A stretch of DNA of 22,661 nucleotides from CAJBIL01 sp049295655. GTDB lineage: Bacteria; Pseudomonadota; Gammaproteobacteria; Burkholderiales; Rhodocyclaceae. Under the pieces are notes generated by a model, which had not been told where the DNA came from, searched no databases, and saw nothing but the letters and a program-made list of their open reading frames with translations. This document shows, piece after piece, positions 7,931 through 14,316 of the stretch. Location: NCBI GenBank assembly GCA_049295655.1, contig JBAQRB010000233.1:1-22661 (forward strand), written 5' to 3'. Both the position numbers and the translations under genes were made by a program. The first letter of the stretch is position 1. Every line of letters starts with the position of its first letter.

Positions 7931-8257
7931 GATGGTCACCCCAGAAAGTCACGGTATCCGCACAGTTGCTACGCGCATCGGCGACAGCAGTCGAACGATG
8001 CCGAATTCAGAGTTTTTGCCGATCAAGTCAGCGACTGATCTAACGAAGGTTTTATCGATGCCACGCGAAATGGAAAACGAAAGATATTTCGCCGACACAA
8101 AAACTCGTGAATTGGATTCGCTGTCGCGTCGCCACACTCAGTTCGTAGAATCGGGCAGCAACTCGCAGGCAATTGCATGGCCGCTGTAGTCCGTTTGCTT
8201 CCTGACGGGTGAAACGGCATGGCGCTGCCATCCCTCGCCCAAAGGACTGCCCGGAGA
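7931..8257. other. Divergent intergenic region upstream of the lyase gene
   Basis: About 330 bases lie between the divergent lyase and the EPS leader element that starts at 8258. They must carry the lyase promoter on the minus strand. Short open frames cross it on both strands but show no recognisable protein features. A small palindrome ATGGC-GCT-GCCAT sits at 8218-8230. A GG-N10-GC arrangement (AGGCAATTGCATGGCC, near 8168) is a weak sigma-54-like match only. Nothing else in it could be assigned. Confidence 0.5.
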
Positions 8258-8357
8258 ATCTGATCGACCTATTTCCGGGAGGTCAGCGGTTCATCATCAA
8301 CACCACAGGCATACCTTAGTTTTCCATCCGTACAAGAACGAACGAATGGAGAAAAAA
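8258..8357 (+). promoter_or_regulatory. EPS leader element, copy A
   Basis: This begins with ATCTGATCGACCTATT and runs to the small ORF at 8358. Over its first 66 bases it matches the element at 13967 with about 12 mismatches and no gaps; further on both copies end in a ribosome site of the form TGGAGAA-N-(A)AATG. It therefore looks like a duplicated promoter/leader controlling two EPS transcription units. No sigma-70 or sigma-54 consensus was convincing inside it. It may instead carry an operator, possibly for the EpsA-type regulator encoded at 12974. Confidence 0.6.
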
Positions 8358-8525
8358 ATGCCGGGCACAAAGACCGTCGGGAAAGAAAGAATCCAAATGC
8401 GTCTGGCGCATTCGGTAAAGCTGGCCGTTGCAGCAAGATGCTGGCTGGTGCGGGTATCGGCTGGAAACGCTTCCAGACAGTTGACGGATACGCAACCAGG
8501 GACCCATCGTGCTTGCCGCGCATGA
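8358..8525 (+). pseudogene. Truncated paralogue of the small acidic protein at 14061
   Basis: An ATG with GGAG eight bases upstream opens a 55-codon frame. Residues 1-27 align without gaps to the 81-residue protein at 14061 (both M-x-G-T-x-T, a central Ile, HS, then AVA), about 10 identities of 27, followed by a shared WLxxV. After about residue 34 similarity fades to a short echo (SRQLTDTQ against SKLSDSQ), and the acidic C-terminal tail is missing. The frame overlaps the GTG start of the sugar transferase by 17 bases. It may be decayed, or kept as a coupling leader peptide. Calling it a pseudogene is a judgement from the truncation. Confidence 0.5.
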
Positions 8526-9903
8526 TGCCCGGCAATACCTGCAGGGCCAGCCGCTAACCAGCATGGCCTTGCTGCAGGCGAGCATCGCGCCGGCAGTGGC
8601 AATTGCCACCCTAGCGCTGAGTACGCTCGCCTTCGATCAATTTCTCAGCGGGCCTTACCTGCTTCTGGCGATCGTCGTCTTTTTGTTCACCTTTCCCGGG
8701 CGCCTGCCGAAAAGCAGGGGGATCGGGAGGCTGGCCATCAACACCCTGGCCTACTGGCTTGCCATGATTTCCTTGCTGCTACTTCTGGGCTGGGCAACCG
8801 GCACGCTCGACGCCTTTGATCGACGAATCATCGTGGCCTGGATACTCGCGACCCCGATCGTCCTTTTTGCCGCGCATTTTTTTCTGCCGCTCGCTCTGCC
8901 CCGTCTGATGGCAGCAGAAGGCGTGCAGCGCGTTGCGGTGATCGCCGGGGGCGGGCAATTGGGGCGGCGGCTGGCTGAAAACATCGAGACATCGCCTTCC
9001 CTGGGGATCCGTATCGCCGGCTATTTTGAAGACCGCAGCCTGCCACGGAACAACGCCAGCAGGGCAGAGGGAATTCTTGGCACGATCGACGAACTGCCCG
9101 CGTATGTCAAAAGCCACAAGGCCGACATCCTTTACATCACCCTGCCCATGGCCTCGCAGCCGCGCATCCTGAAACTGCTCGACGAACTGCGCGACACCAC
9201 GCTATCGATCTATTTCACCCCCGACATTTTTTTATCCGACCTGATTCAGGCACGTGTCGATACCGTCGGCGGCATGCCCGTCGTTGCGGTCTGTGAAACC
9301 CCCTTCTACGGAATCAACGGCGTATTCAAGCGGGCCAGCGATCTCGTCCTGGCCAGCCTGATCCTGCTCCTCATCGCACCGCTGATGCTGCTCATTGCCA
9401 TCGCCATCAAGCTTCAGTCACCCGGTCCGGCAATTTTCAAACAGCGGCGCCACGGTCTGGATGGTCGAGAAATCATCGTCTACAAGTTCCGCAGCATGTC
9501 CGTGGCTGAAGATGGCAGCGAAATCCGGCAAGCCACTCGCCACGACAGCCGGGTAACGCCGCTCGGCGCATTCCTGCGCCGCAGCTCGCTCGACGAACTG
9601 CCGCAATTCATCAACGTGCTGCAGGGGCGAATGAGCATCGTCGGACCACGCCCGCATGCGGTGGCCCATAACGAGCTGTACCGCAAGCTGATCAGCGGCT
9701 ACATGATCCGGCACAAGGTAAGGCCCGGCATCACGGGATGGGCCCAGGTCAACGGTCAGCGCGGGGAAACCGATACGCTGGAGAAAATGGAGAAGCGCAT
9801 CGAATACGACCTCGCCTACCTGCGCAACTGGTCATTGCCGTGGGATCTTGAAATCATCTTCAGGACGCTGTTCGTTGTCTTCAAAAAACAGAATGCCTAC
9901 TGA
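8509..9903 (+). CDS. WcaJ-like undecaprenyl-phosphate sugar-1-phosphate transferase (EPS initiation)
   Basis: Membrane enzyme of the polyisoprenyl-phosphate hexose-1-phosphate transferase family, which transfers sugar-1-phosphate (usually glucose or galactose) from a UDP-sugar to undecaprenyl phosphate and so starts the EPS repeat unit. The N-terminal part has several hydrophobic helices (about residues 25-135). A Rossmann-like CoA-binding-type domain follows (VAVIAGGGQLGRRLAE, about 143). The catalytic C-terminal domain (about 267-464) shows KFRSM at 326, SLDELPQF near 360, GPRPH and PGITGWAQVNG. The start is GTG with AGGGA six bases upstream, inside the truncated small ORF; an ATG 18 codons later is an alternative. 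The 464-residue length is normal. Glucose specificity is the usual annotation but is not proven by sequence. Confidence 0.93.
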   Translation: MLAAHDARQYLQGQPLTSMALLQASIAPAVAIATLALSTLAFDQFLSGPYLLLAIVVFLFTFPGRLPKSRGIGRLAINTLAYWLAMISLLLLLGWATGTLDAFDRRIIVAWILATPIVLFAAHFFLPLALPRLMAAEGVQRVAVIAGGGQLGRRLAENIETSPSLGIRIAGYFEDRSLPRNNASRAEGILGTIDELPAYVKSHKADILYITLPMASQPRILKLLDELRDTTLSIYFTPDIFLSDLIQARVDTVGGMPVVAVCETPFYGINGVFKRASDLVLASLILLLIAPLMLLIAIAIKLQSPGPAIFKQRRHGLDGREIIVYKFRSMSVAEDGSEIRQATRHDSRVTPLGAFLRRSSLDELPQFINVLQGRMSIVGPRPHAVAHNELYRKLISGYMIRHKVRPGITGWAQVNGQRGETDTLEKMEKRIEYDLAYLRNWSLPWDLEIIFRTLFVVFKKQNAY

Positions 9904-9918
9904 GCGACTTCCGACCGT

Positions 9919-9961
9919 CGTGAAGGATGGATGCATCGCTTGCCCGCATCCACCCTTCACG
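9919..9961. terminator. Bidirectional stem-loop between convergent genes
   Basis: Arms 9919-9934 (CGTGAAGGATGGATGC) and 9946-9961 (GCATCCACCCTTCACG) pair over 16 positions with a single mismatch and an 11-base loop. It lies between the stops of the sugar transferase and the EF-hand gene, as expected of a shared terminator. No T-run follows on either strand, so it may need Rho or serve to protect both transcripts. Confidence 0.6.
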
Positions 9962-9968
9962 CCAGACA

Positions 9969-10724
9969 TCAAGCCATCAGGGATAACGATGAAGTAGCGG
10001 TGTTTCCGTCATTGCCCGGACCATAGGCTTGCATCAGCTTCATGATCTGCCGCATGACATTGCCCTCGAGGTCTGCACCTGCGGAGGTAGAGGACGTCGA
10101 ACTCGAGGACGCGCTCGACGAACTCGCTGAGCTCGTTGCACCCGTTAAACTTGACGCATTGCTCTTGGACTGCTCGTAGGCGATGGTCTCCTGCAAACTG
10201 ACCTTTCCATCGCTGTTGGTGTCGGCCGCATCGAAGTTCTCGGCGACATTGCTCAGCATGCTGGCGAGGCCGCTGTCGGTACTGCCGATTTCCGCCGCTG
10301 CGCTCGAAAGCTGTTCCTTGCTCATGCCCTGATCGCCGCCACCGGGCGGTGGCGGGGGCGGCATGCCGCCGGCCTGCATCGCCCCCTGCATGCGGCTGCT
10401 CTGAAACTGCTGCTCCAGTTGCTCCGAGAGCTTTTGCAGGGTGTCTGAAAATTCCTGCTTGGTGACCTTGCCGTCGCTGTCGGTGTCGAGTTGCGAGAAA
10501 AGCTCATCGACATTCGAGGAGGTATCCGACGCTTGAGATGACGAGGAAATTTGCGCAAAGGCACTCTGCAAGTCGGACTTCTGGATAAAGCCCTGCCCGG
10601 AGGTGTCGAGCTTTGAAAACAGATTGTCGGCCATTTCCGCAGGGTCGGGTTTCTTCATCCCGCGCATGCCTTGCATGCCCTGCATCATGGAAGAACTACT
10701 AGCAATACCGCTGATGCTGCTCAT
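9969..10724 (-). CDS. EF-hand calcium-binding protein
   Basis: 251-residue Ser/Gly/Met-rich protein with EF-hand loops. Loops at 80-91 (DTDSDGKVTKQE) and 168-179 (DTNSDGKVSLQE) have canonical Asp/Asn at 1, 3 and 5, Gly at 6 and Glu at 12. The loop at 40-51 (DTSGQGFIQKSD) is degenerate at 5 and 12, and the region near 136-150 looks like a lost fourth hand. A Pro6-Gly3 linker separates the halves, and a Ser-rich low-complexity stretch (about 190-218) leads to a conserved-looking tail. There is no signal peptide or membrane helix, so it is cytoplasmic or exported by a non-Sec route. The ATG has AAGGAG six bases upstream. It is divergent from cpxR, and the shared intergenic region carries three CpxR-type boxes. 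A calcium buffer or sensor role is inference. Confidence 0.85.
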   Translation of the reverse strand: MSSISGIASSSSMMQGMQGMRGMKKPDPAEMADNLFSKLDTSGQGFIQKSDLQSAFAQISSSSQASDTSSNVDELFSQLDTDSDGKVTKQEFSDTLQKLSEQLEQQFQSSRMQGAMQAGGMPPPPPPGGGDQGMSKEQLSSAAAEIGSTDSGLASMLSNVAENFDAADTNSDGKVSLQETIAYEQSKSNASSLTGATSSASSSSASSSSTSSTSAGADLEGNVMRQIMKLMQAYGPGNDGNTATSSLSLMA

Positions 10725-10846
10725 GATTCACTCCTTTTTGATTTACTGATCGGCTGTCGGGTACGACGCTTTGCCCCCATCTGCCGCACCCACCGGCCCT
10801 TATGCAAATCATCGGCCAGAAATGGCGGAAAAGCAGGGCCCGTGGG

Positions 10847-10861
10847 GTAAAAGGATGTTAA
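10847..10861 (+). promoter_or_regulatory. CpxR-type box 1 (GTAAA-N5-GTTAA)
   Basis: GTAAA at 10847-10851 and GTTAA at 10857-10861 are separated by exactly five bases, matching the known CpxR tandem site GTAAA-N5-GTAAA apart from one base. It lies about 120 bases upstream of the EF-hand start codon and is the site nearest that gene. Confidence 0.6.
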
Positions 10862-10923
10862 GAATCGGGGCCATTGACTTCAGATTCAGCGGCTCGAGGC
10901 GGGAATTTCCGATCGGGCAGCCC

Positions 10924-10946
10924 AATCCGGCAAGACTTGCCGGATT
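10924..10946. promoter_or_regulatory. Perfect 11+1+11 palindrome, probable operator
   Basis: AATCCGGCAAG (10924-10934) is followed by one central A and its exact inverse complement CTTGCCGGATT (10936-10946). The spacing is too tight for a stable RNA hairpin loop, so a dimeric repressor or activator site is more likely. It ends nine bases before CpxR-type box 2. No regulator in the window can be matched to it by sequence alone. Confidence 0.55.
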
Positions 10947-10955
10947 TCGCACGGT

Positions 10956-10970
10956 GTTAAGGCGCGTTAA
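10956..10970 (+). promoter_or_regulatory. CpxR-type box 2 (GTTAA-N5-GTTAA)
   Basis: GTTAA at 10956-10960 and GTTAA at 10966-10970, five bases apart, form a direct repeat with one-helical-turn spacing as used by OmpR-family regulators. It lies mid-way between the two divergent genes, next to the palindrome. Confidence 0.55.
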
Positions 10971-11080
10971 ACACTTTTTCATTCAGCCGGCTGGCGACGC
11001 ATCCAGGCAAACCGTCCTCTTTCCGGATCGCGGCAACGGCAATTTTTGCTCACCAGGGCTTATTCAGCGTCATCGCATGG

Positions 11081-11095
11081 GTAAATTCCTGTTAA
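11081..11095 (+). promoter_or_regulatory. CpxR-type box 3 (GTAAA-N5-GTTAA) upstream of cpxR
   Basis: GTAAA at 11081-11085 and GTTAA at 11091-11095 have the same spacing as box 1. The site ends 42 bases before the cpxR ATG, a position suited to autoactivation of a promoter whose -10 could be TAACAT at 11124-11129. Confidence 0.6.
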
Positions 11096-11123
11096 AAGCG
11101 GCGGAATTGGTGCCGGCATGACC

Positions 11124-11129
11124 TAACAT
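11124..11129 (+). promoter_or_regulatory. Possible -10 element of cpxR (TAACAT)
   Basis: TAACAT lies eight bases before the cpxR ATG, with no good -35 at 17 bases upstream and no Shine-Dalgarno before the ATG. If it is the -10, the transcript would be leaderless or nearly so and the promoter would depend on an activator at box 3. Confidence 0.3.
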
Positions 11130-11137
11130 CTCGTCCC

Positions 11138-11854
11138 ATGAATCCTGCCGAACCAACGCCCTCTTGCCCGACGGTGCTTCTGGTCGATGACGACCATGAA
11201 CTACTCGATATGCTGCGCGACTACCTGGAACGTGACGGCTTCGCCGTGGCCTGCGCACATGATGGAAGGAGCGGTGCCGAAGCGGCCCTCAGCGGCCGTT
11301 TCGATATCGCCGTGCTTGATGTGATGATGCCCGGCCTCGACGGTTTTCAGGCGCTGGCCAGAATCCGCACGGCCAGCACGATCCCGGTCATCATGTTGAC
11401 AGCACGGGGTGACGATGCCGACCGCATTTCCGGGCTTGAGCACGGCGCTGACGACTATGTATCCAAACCCTGCACACCGCGAGAACTCGCCGCCCGCCTG
11501 CGGGCCATCCTGAAACGAGTGCACAGCAAGCCGGCCAATGATGCAGGCACGCAGCCGCTGGTCGCCGGTACGATTACGCTCTGGCCGGCGCTGCGCCGCG
11601 CCGAAGATGCCGGGTCTGCGCTGGAATTGACCAGTACCGAGTTCAACCTGCTCGAAATGCTGGCCCGCCATGCCGGTCGGCCGGTCAGCAAGGCCGAGCT
11701 GTCCGAAGAGGCGCTCGGGCGCCCGCTGACCCGCTTCGACCGCAGCATCGATGTGCATATCCACGCCATTCGCAACAAGCTGAAGCCGGCCCCAGCCGGC
11801 CGTTCCCGCATCCAGACCGTAATCCGCAAGGGTTACCTGCTGACGGCCGAATAG
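11138..11854 (+). CDS. cpxR: CpxR-like OmpR-family response regulator
   Basis: 238-residue cytoplasmic response regulator. The receiver has the acidic pocket DDD at 17-19, phospho-acceptor Asp61 (VLDVMMPG), Thr88 and Lys110 (SKP). The C-terminal winged helix (about 145-236) contains LTSTEFNLLEMLA and LSEEALGRPLTRFDRSIDVHIHAIRNKL in two adjoining pieces, closely following the CpxR pattern (LSxExLGxxLTxFDRxID) rather than that of PhoB or OmpR. The nine-base gap to the kinase gene indicates one operon. No ribosome site is visible before the ATG. Three CpxR-type boxes upstream suggest autoregulation. In enterobacteria CpxR answers envelope stress; the signal here may differ because the kinase sensor differs. 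Confidence 0.88.
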   Translation: MNPAEPTPSCPTVLLVDDDHELLDMLRDYLERDGFAVACAHDGRSGAEAALSGRFDIAVLDVMMPGLDGFQALARIRTASTIPVIMLTARGDDADRISGLEHGADDYVSKPCTPRELAARLRAILKRVHSKPANDAGTQPLVAGTITLWPALRRAEDAGSALELTSTEFNLLEMLARHAGRPVSKAELSEEALGRPLTRFDRSIDVHIHAIRNKLKPAPAGRSRIQTVIRKGYLLTAE

Positions 11855-11863
11855 GAAAGCGCA

Positions 11864-12964
11864 ATGAGACCGGGACGACTGTTCAGGAAATTCTTCATTT
11901 TCTTCTGGCTGGCCCAATTCATGACGGCCTCAGGCGTCGGCATCACGATCTGGGCGCTGCGCCCTCTCCATCCGGAAGACCGCCCGCCGCCAGCGCATCA
12001 CCACGACATGCCGCCAGGACCGGAAAGGGGCGGGAGGAAACCACCGTTTCCCCCGCCGCACAAATCGCCGCTGCCGCCGTTGTTGCCACTGCTGGCGGGC
12101 AGCATCGTCAGCCTGATCTTTGCATGGTGGCTGGCCTGGTATTTTTCGCGTCCGATCGCCACCTTGCGCGAGGCCTTCGAGGCCGAGGCCAGCGGCAAGC
12201 TCGATACGCGAATCGGCAAAGCGATGGGAAATCGCAAGGATGAGCTGGCCGATCTCGGCAAGGATTTCGACCGCATGGCGGAACGCCTGCAAAACCTGGT
12301 CGATGGTCAACACCGTCTTTTGCACGACGTCTCGCACGAGCTGCGTTCCCCTCTGGCGCGGCTGCAGGCGGCCACCGACCTGATGCAGCAACAGCCCGAG
12401 CGGATGCAGGAGTTCATCGAACGCATCCAGCGCGACACGCGCCGTATCGATCATCTGGTTGGCGAACTGCTGACCCTTGCCCGCCTCGACGCGGGCGCGG
12501 AAAACCTGCCACATGAGCGCCTTGAACTATGCGATCTGATCGAGGAGATTGTCGATGACACCCGGTTCGAAGCAGAAGCGCGCGCTTGCCGTTTTGAATT
12601 CGACCTGGCGGCAAGCCTCGCCGTCGATGGCAATGCTGAACTCTTGCACCGGGCGATCGAGAACGTGCTGCGCAATGCCGTGCGTCATGCGCCGGACGCA
12701 AGCATCGTCAAGGTCAAGGCACAAGCCGATAGCGGATACGCCCGGGTCAGCGTGATCGATAGCGGCGGCGGCGTTGAAGAGCAAGACCTCGAAACCATCT
12801 TCGAGCCATTCTACCGGGCCAGCAATGCGAAATCCTTTGAGGGCTATGGGCTCGGGCTGACGATCACCCGGCAAGTGCTCAAGCTGCACGGCGGTACGAT
12901 CAAGGCGGAGAACCTTCCGGACGGGAGCTTCAGCGTGACCCTGACCCTGCCGCTTGCTTCATGA
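11864..12964 (+). CDS. cpxA: CpxA-like sensor histidine kinase with short His/Pro-rich sensor
   Basis: 366-residue inner-membrane kinase. TM1 at about 10-32 and TM2 at about 72-94 enclose only about 38 periplasmic residues rich in His and Pro, including HHH at 45-47. A HAMP linker (about 95-147) is followed by the H box with His158 (HDVSHELRSPLARLQ), an N box (ENVLRNAVRHA), G1 (DSGGGV), F (FEPFYR) and G2 (GYGLGL). The H-box context is CpxA-like, but the sensor is far shorter than the ~130-residue CpxA sensor. A His-rich loop could bind metal ions such as Cu, Zn or Ni, which is inference. AGGAA sits seven bases before the ATG. It ends nine bases from the convergent epsA stop, with no terminator visible. 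Confidence 0.88.
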   Translation: MRPGRLFRKFFIFFWLAQFMTASGVGITIWALRPLHPEDRPPPAHHHDMPPGPERGGRKPPFPPPHKSPLPPLLPLLAGSIVSLIFAWWLAWYFSRPIATLREAFEAEASGKLDTRIGKAMGNRKDELADLGKDFDRMAERLQNLVDGQHRLLHDVSHELRSPLARLQAATDLMQQQPERMQEFIERIQRDTRRIDHLVGELLTLARLDAGAENLPHERLELCDLIEEIVDDTRFEAEARACRFEFDLAASLAVDGNAELLHRAIENVLRNAVRHAPDASIVKVKAQADSGYARVSVIDSGGGVEEQDLETIFEPFYRASNAKSFEGYGLGLTITRQVLKLHGGTIKAENLPDGSFSVTLTLPLAS

Positions 12965-12973
12965 CAAAGCCGG

Positions 12974-13849
12974 CTAGCACTGGGTTGCCCCGTCGAAGAT
13001 GCGGAGCGCCAGTGCCTTGCCGACAGCCTGCGCCCGATTCAGGACATTGAGCCGGCGGAGAATCTTCTGGACATGGTTCTTGACGGTAAACGGGCTGAGT
13101 CCGAGGATGATCCCGATCTCGATATTGCTCTTGCCGCGATAGATCCAGCCCAGAATTTCTTGCTCGCGTGAGGTCAAAAGGTCGCGCCCGCCCGATTGGG
13201 TGCGCACACTTTCTGTCGTGGCCGGCCGGACCAGCTGGGTATGCAGCCACGCTGCATGCAAGGACGGCACCAGCAGCCTGGCCAGATGAATCTGCTTGAG
13301 GGAATTGCTCCCGGAGCGGCAGGCGAAGAGAAAAAAACTCATCGGCTTGCCGAATGCGTCGTGGGTTCCGTGCGCCAGAATCTCGTTGGCGTTGATGCGG
13401 TTCAGTTCCCGAACCAGACCGCTGTCGCTGCTGCTCGTTTCCACCCGGACATCCCGGATCACCGGCTGGAAATGATTTTCCTCCCAGGCCTTCATGAGAT
13501 CCGGCACCAGCACCGTGTCCTGTCCAAACACGACGTTGATCAGTGCGGGTTGGGAGGTCGTCGTCGAGAAGCTATCGACGTGAACGGCGGAGGACTCCCC
13601 CTTGCGCAGGGCACAGATCAGCAATTCATGCCGGATCAGATTCTGCAAAAGCCCTTGGGTCCAGCAATAGAACTGATGGGTGGTATGCACCTTCAGCGAA
13701 TACTCGAGAATCAGTCCCAGTGCTTCAAGATCAACGGGGTCGATAAACGAGCCACCGCCTTCAAGAGTATCGTCGCCGGCATCCGGCAAATCGCTATCGA
13801 CAGGCTTGAGGTAGTCGGTAACGCTTGTTTGCTGCTCATCTGGTCGCAT
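12974..13849 (-). CDS. epsA: EpsA-type LuxR-family regulator of exopolysaccharide genes
   Basis: 291-residue DNA-binding regulator. The C-terminal LuxR/GerE helix-turn-helix lies at about 222-280 (LTSREQEILGWIYRGKSNIE, then LGLSPFTVKNHVQKILRRL). The larger N-terminal part (about 40-200) resembles EpsA, the regulator found in exosortase-associated EPS loci, and lacks a receiver domain or an obvious autoinducer-binding signature. It is divergent from the small protein-galE-manC operon, with 211 bases between starts that contain leader element copy B, so that operon is a natural target. The ATG has only a GGGG tract upstream as a ribosome site. Family naming is from memory of motif style and context; the LuxR-type domain itself is certain. 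Confidence 0.8.
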   Translation of the reverse strand: MRPDEQQTSVTDYLKPVDSDLPDAGDDTLEGGGSFIDPVDLEALGLILEYSLKVHTTHQFYCWTQGLLQNLIRHELLICALRKGESSAVHVDSFSTTTSQPALINVVFGQDTVLVPDLMKAWEENHFQPVIRDVRVETSSSDSGLVRELNRINANEILAHGTHDAFGKPMSFFLFACRSGSNSLKQIHLARLLVPSLHAAWLHTQLVRPATTESVRTQSGGRDLLTSREQEILGWIYRGKSNIEIGIILGLSPFTVKNHVQKILRRLNVLNRAQAVGKALALRIFDGATQC

Positions 13850-13966
13850 GGCGGGCCCCGCTCAAAAGATGTGCCCAGTGTTTCAATAAAATGTGAAGTG
13901 ATCATGAAGTTGTGGAAATTATTTTTGCGCAACCATCACAAGCCATGGGCATCGGTGGGCGGAATG

Positions 13967-14060
13967 ATCTGATCGACCTATTGCCGGGAGTTCGACGGTT
14001 CATCATCGGCATCATGGCCATGCCTTAATTTTTGATCCACGAAAACAAGTGGAGAACGAA
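13967..14060 (+). promoter_or_regulatory. EPS leader element, copy B
   Basis: This starts ATCTGATCGACCTATTG and matches copy A (8258) over 66 ungapped bases with about 12 mismatches, mostly transitions. It ends in the ribosome site GGAG six bases before the ATG at 14061. A shorter AT-rich block (AAATTATTTTTGCGC, about 13917-13931) lies just upstream and outside the shared part. The element probably carries the promoter and operator of the small protein-galE-manC operon. Confidence 0.6.
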
Positions 14061-14306
14061 ATGTCCGGAACAACGACAGCCAGGGAGGCCATGATCGAAG
14101 CTCTGGTCGAGCACTCGGCGAATGCAGCCGTTGCGGAATCGCAAAAAGACTGGCTGAGGAAGGTATTTGAAAAGGGATTCATCGGCTACAGCAAGCTTTC
14201 CGACAGTCAGCTCGAACTGGAAATGCATCTGCACGGACTAGTCCCTGAAGAAATATTGGACGACGAAACTGAAGACGATTTCATGTCCGACGAAATCTTC
14301 GGTTAG
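14061..14306 (+). CDS. Small acidic protein of unknown function, first gene of the galE-manC operon
   Basis: 81-residue soluble protein I do not recognise. The N-terminal two-thirds look helical (AREAMIEALVEHSANAAVAE, KDWLRKVFEKGF, LSDSQLELEMHLHGL), and the tail is strongly acidic (EEILDDETEDDF). There is no signal peptide, membrane span or metal motif. The ATG at 14061 has GGAG six bases upstream; a GTG four codons earlier lies in that ribosome site and is less likely. Ten bases separate it from galE. A truncated relative with the same upstream leader lies at 8358, so the pair leader plus small protein appears twice in this EPS locus. A regulatory or adaptor role is possible but unproven. 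Confidence 0.75.
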   Translation: MSGTTTAREAMIEALVEHSANAAVAESQKDWLRKVFEKGFIGYSKLSDSQLELEMHLHGLVPEEILDDETEDDFMSDEIFG

Positions 14307-14316
14307 GGCTCAGGAG

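Larger units (their letters stand above)
10725..11137. other. Divergent regulatory region between the EF-hand gene and cpxR
   Basis: The 413 bases hold no credible gene: the only long frame (10771-11121) has no protein-like features and covers the regulatory sites. It contains three GTAAA/GTTAA tandem boxes, a perfect palindrome and a possible -10 for cpxR, listed separately. Both flanking genes are transcribed outward from it. Confidence 0.7.

Noticed and set aside
7929..8189. An 86-codon + strand frame in the divergent region before the lyase gene
   Set aside because: It overlaps the lyase start, has no recognisable protein features and ends in a region that must hold a promoter.
10771..11121. 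A 116-codon open frame upstream of cpxR
   Set aside because: It has no ribosome site or recognisable domain and lies across the CpxR-type boxes and the palindrome; non-coding is the simpler reading.
13900..13935. Sigma-54 promoter before the small acidic gene (TGGAAATTATTTTTGC)
   Set aside because: The GG to GC spacing is 11 rather than 10 bases and the -24 half is poor.
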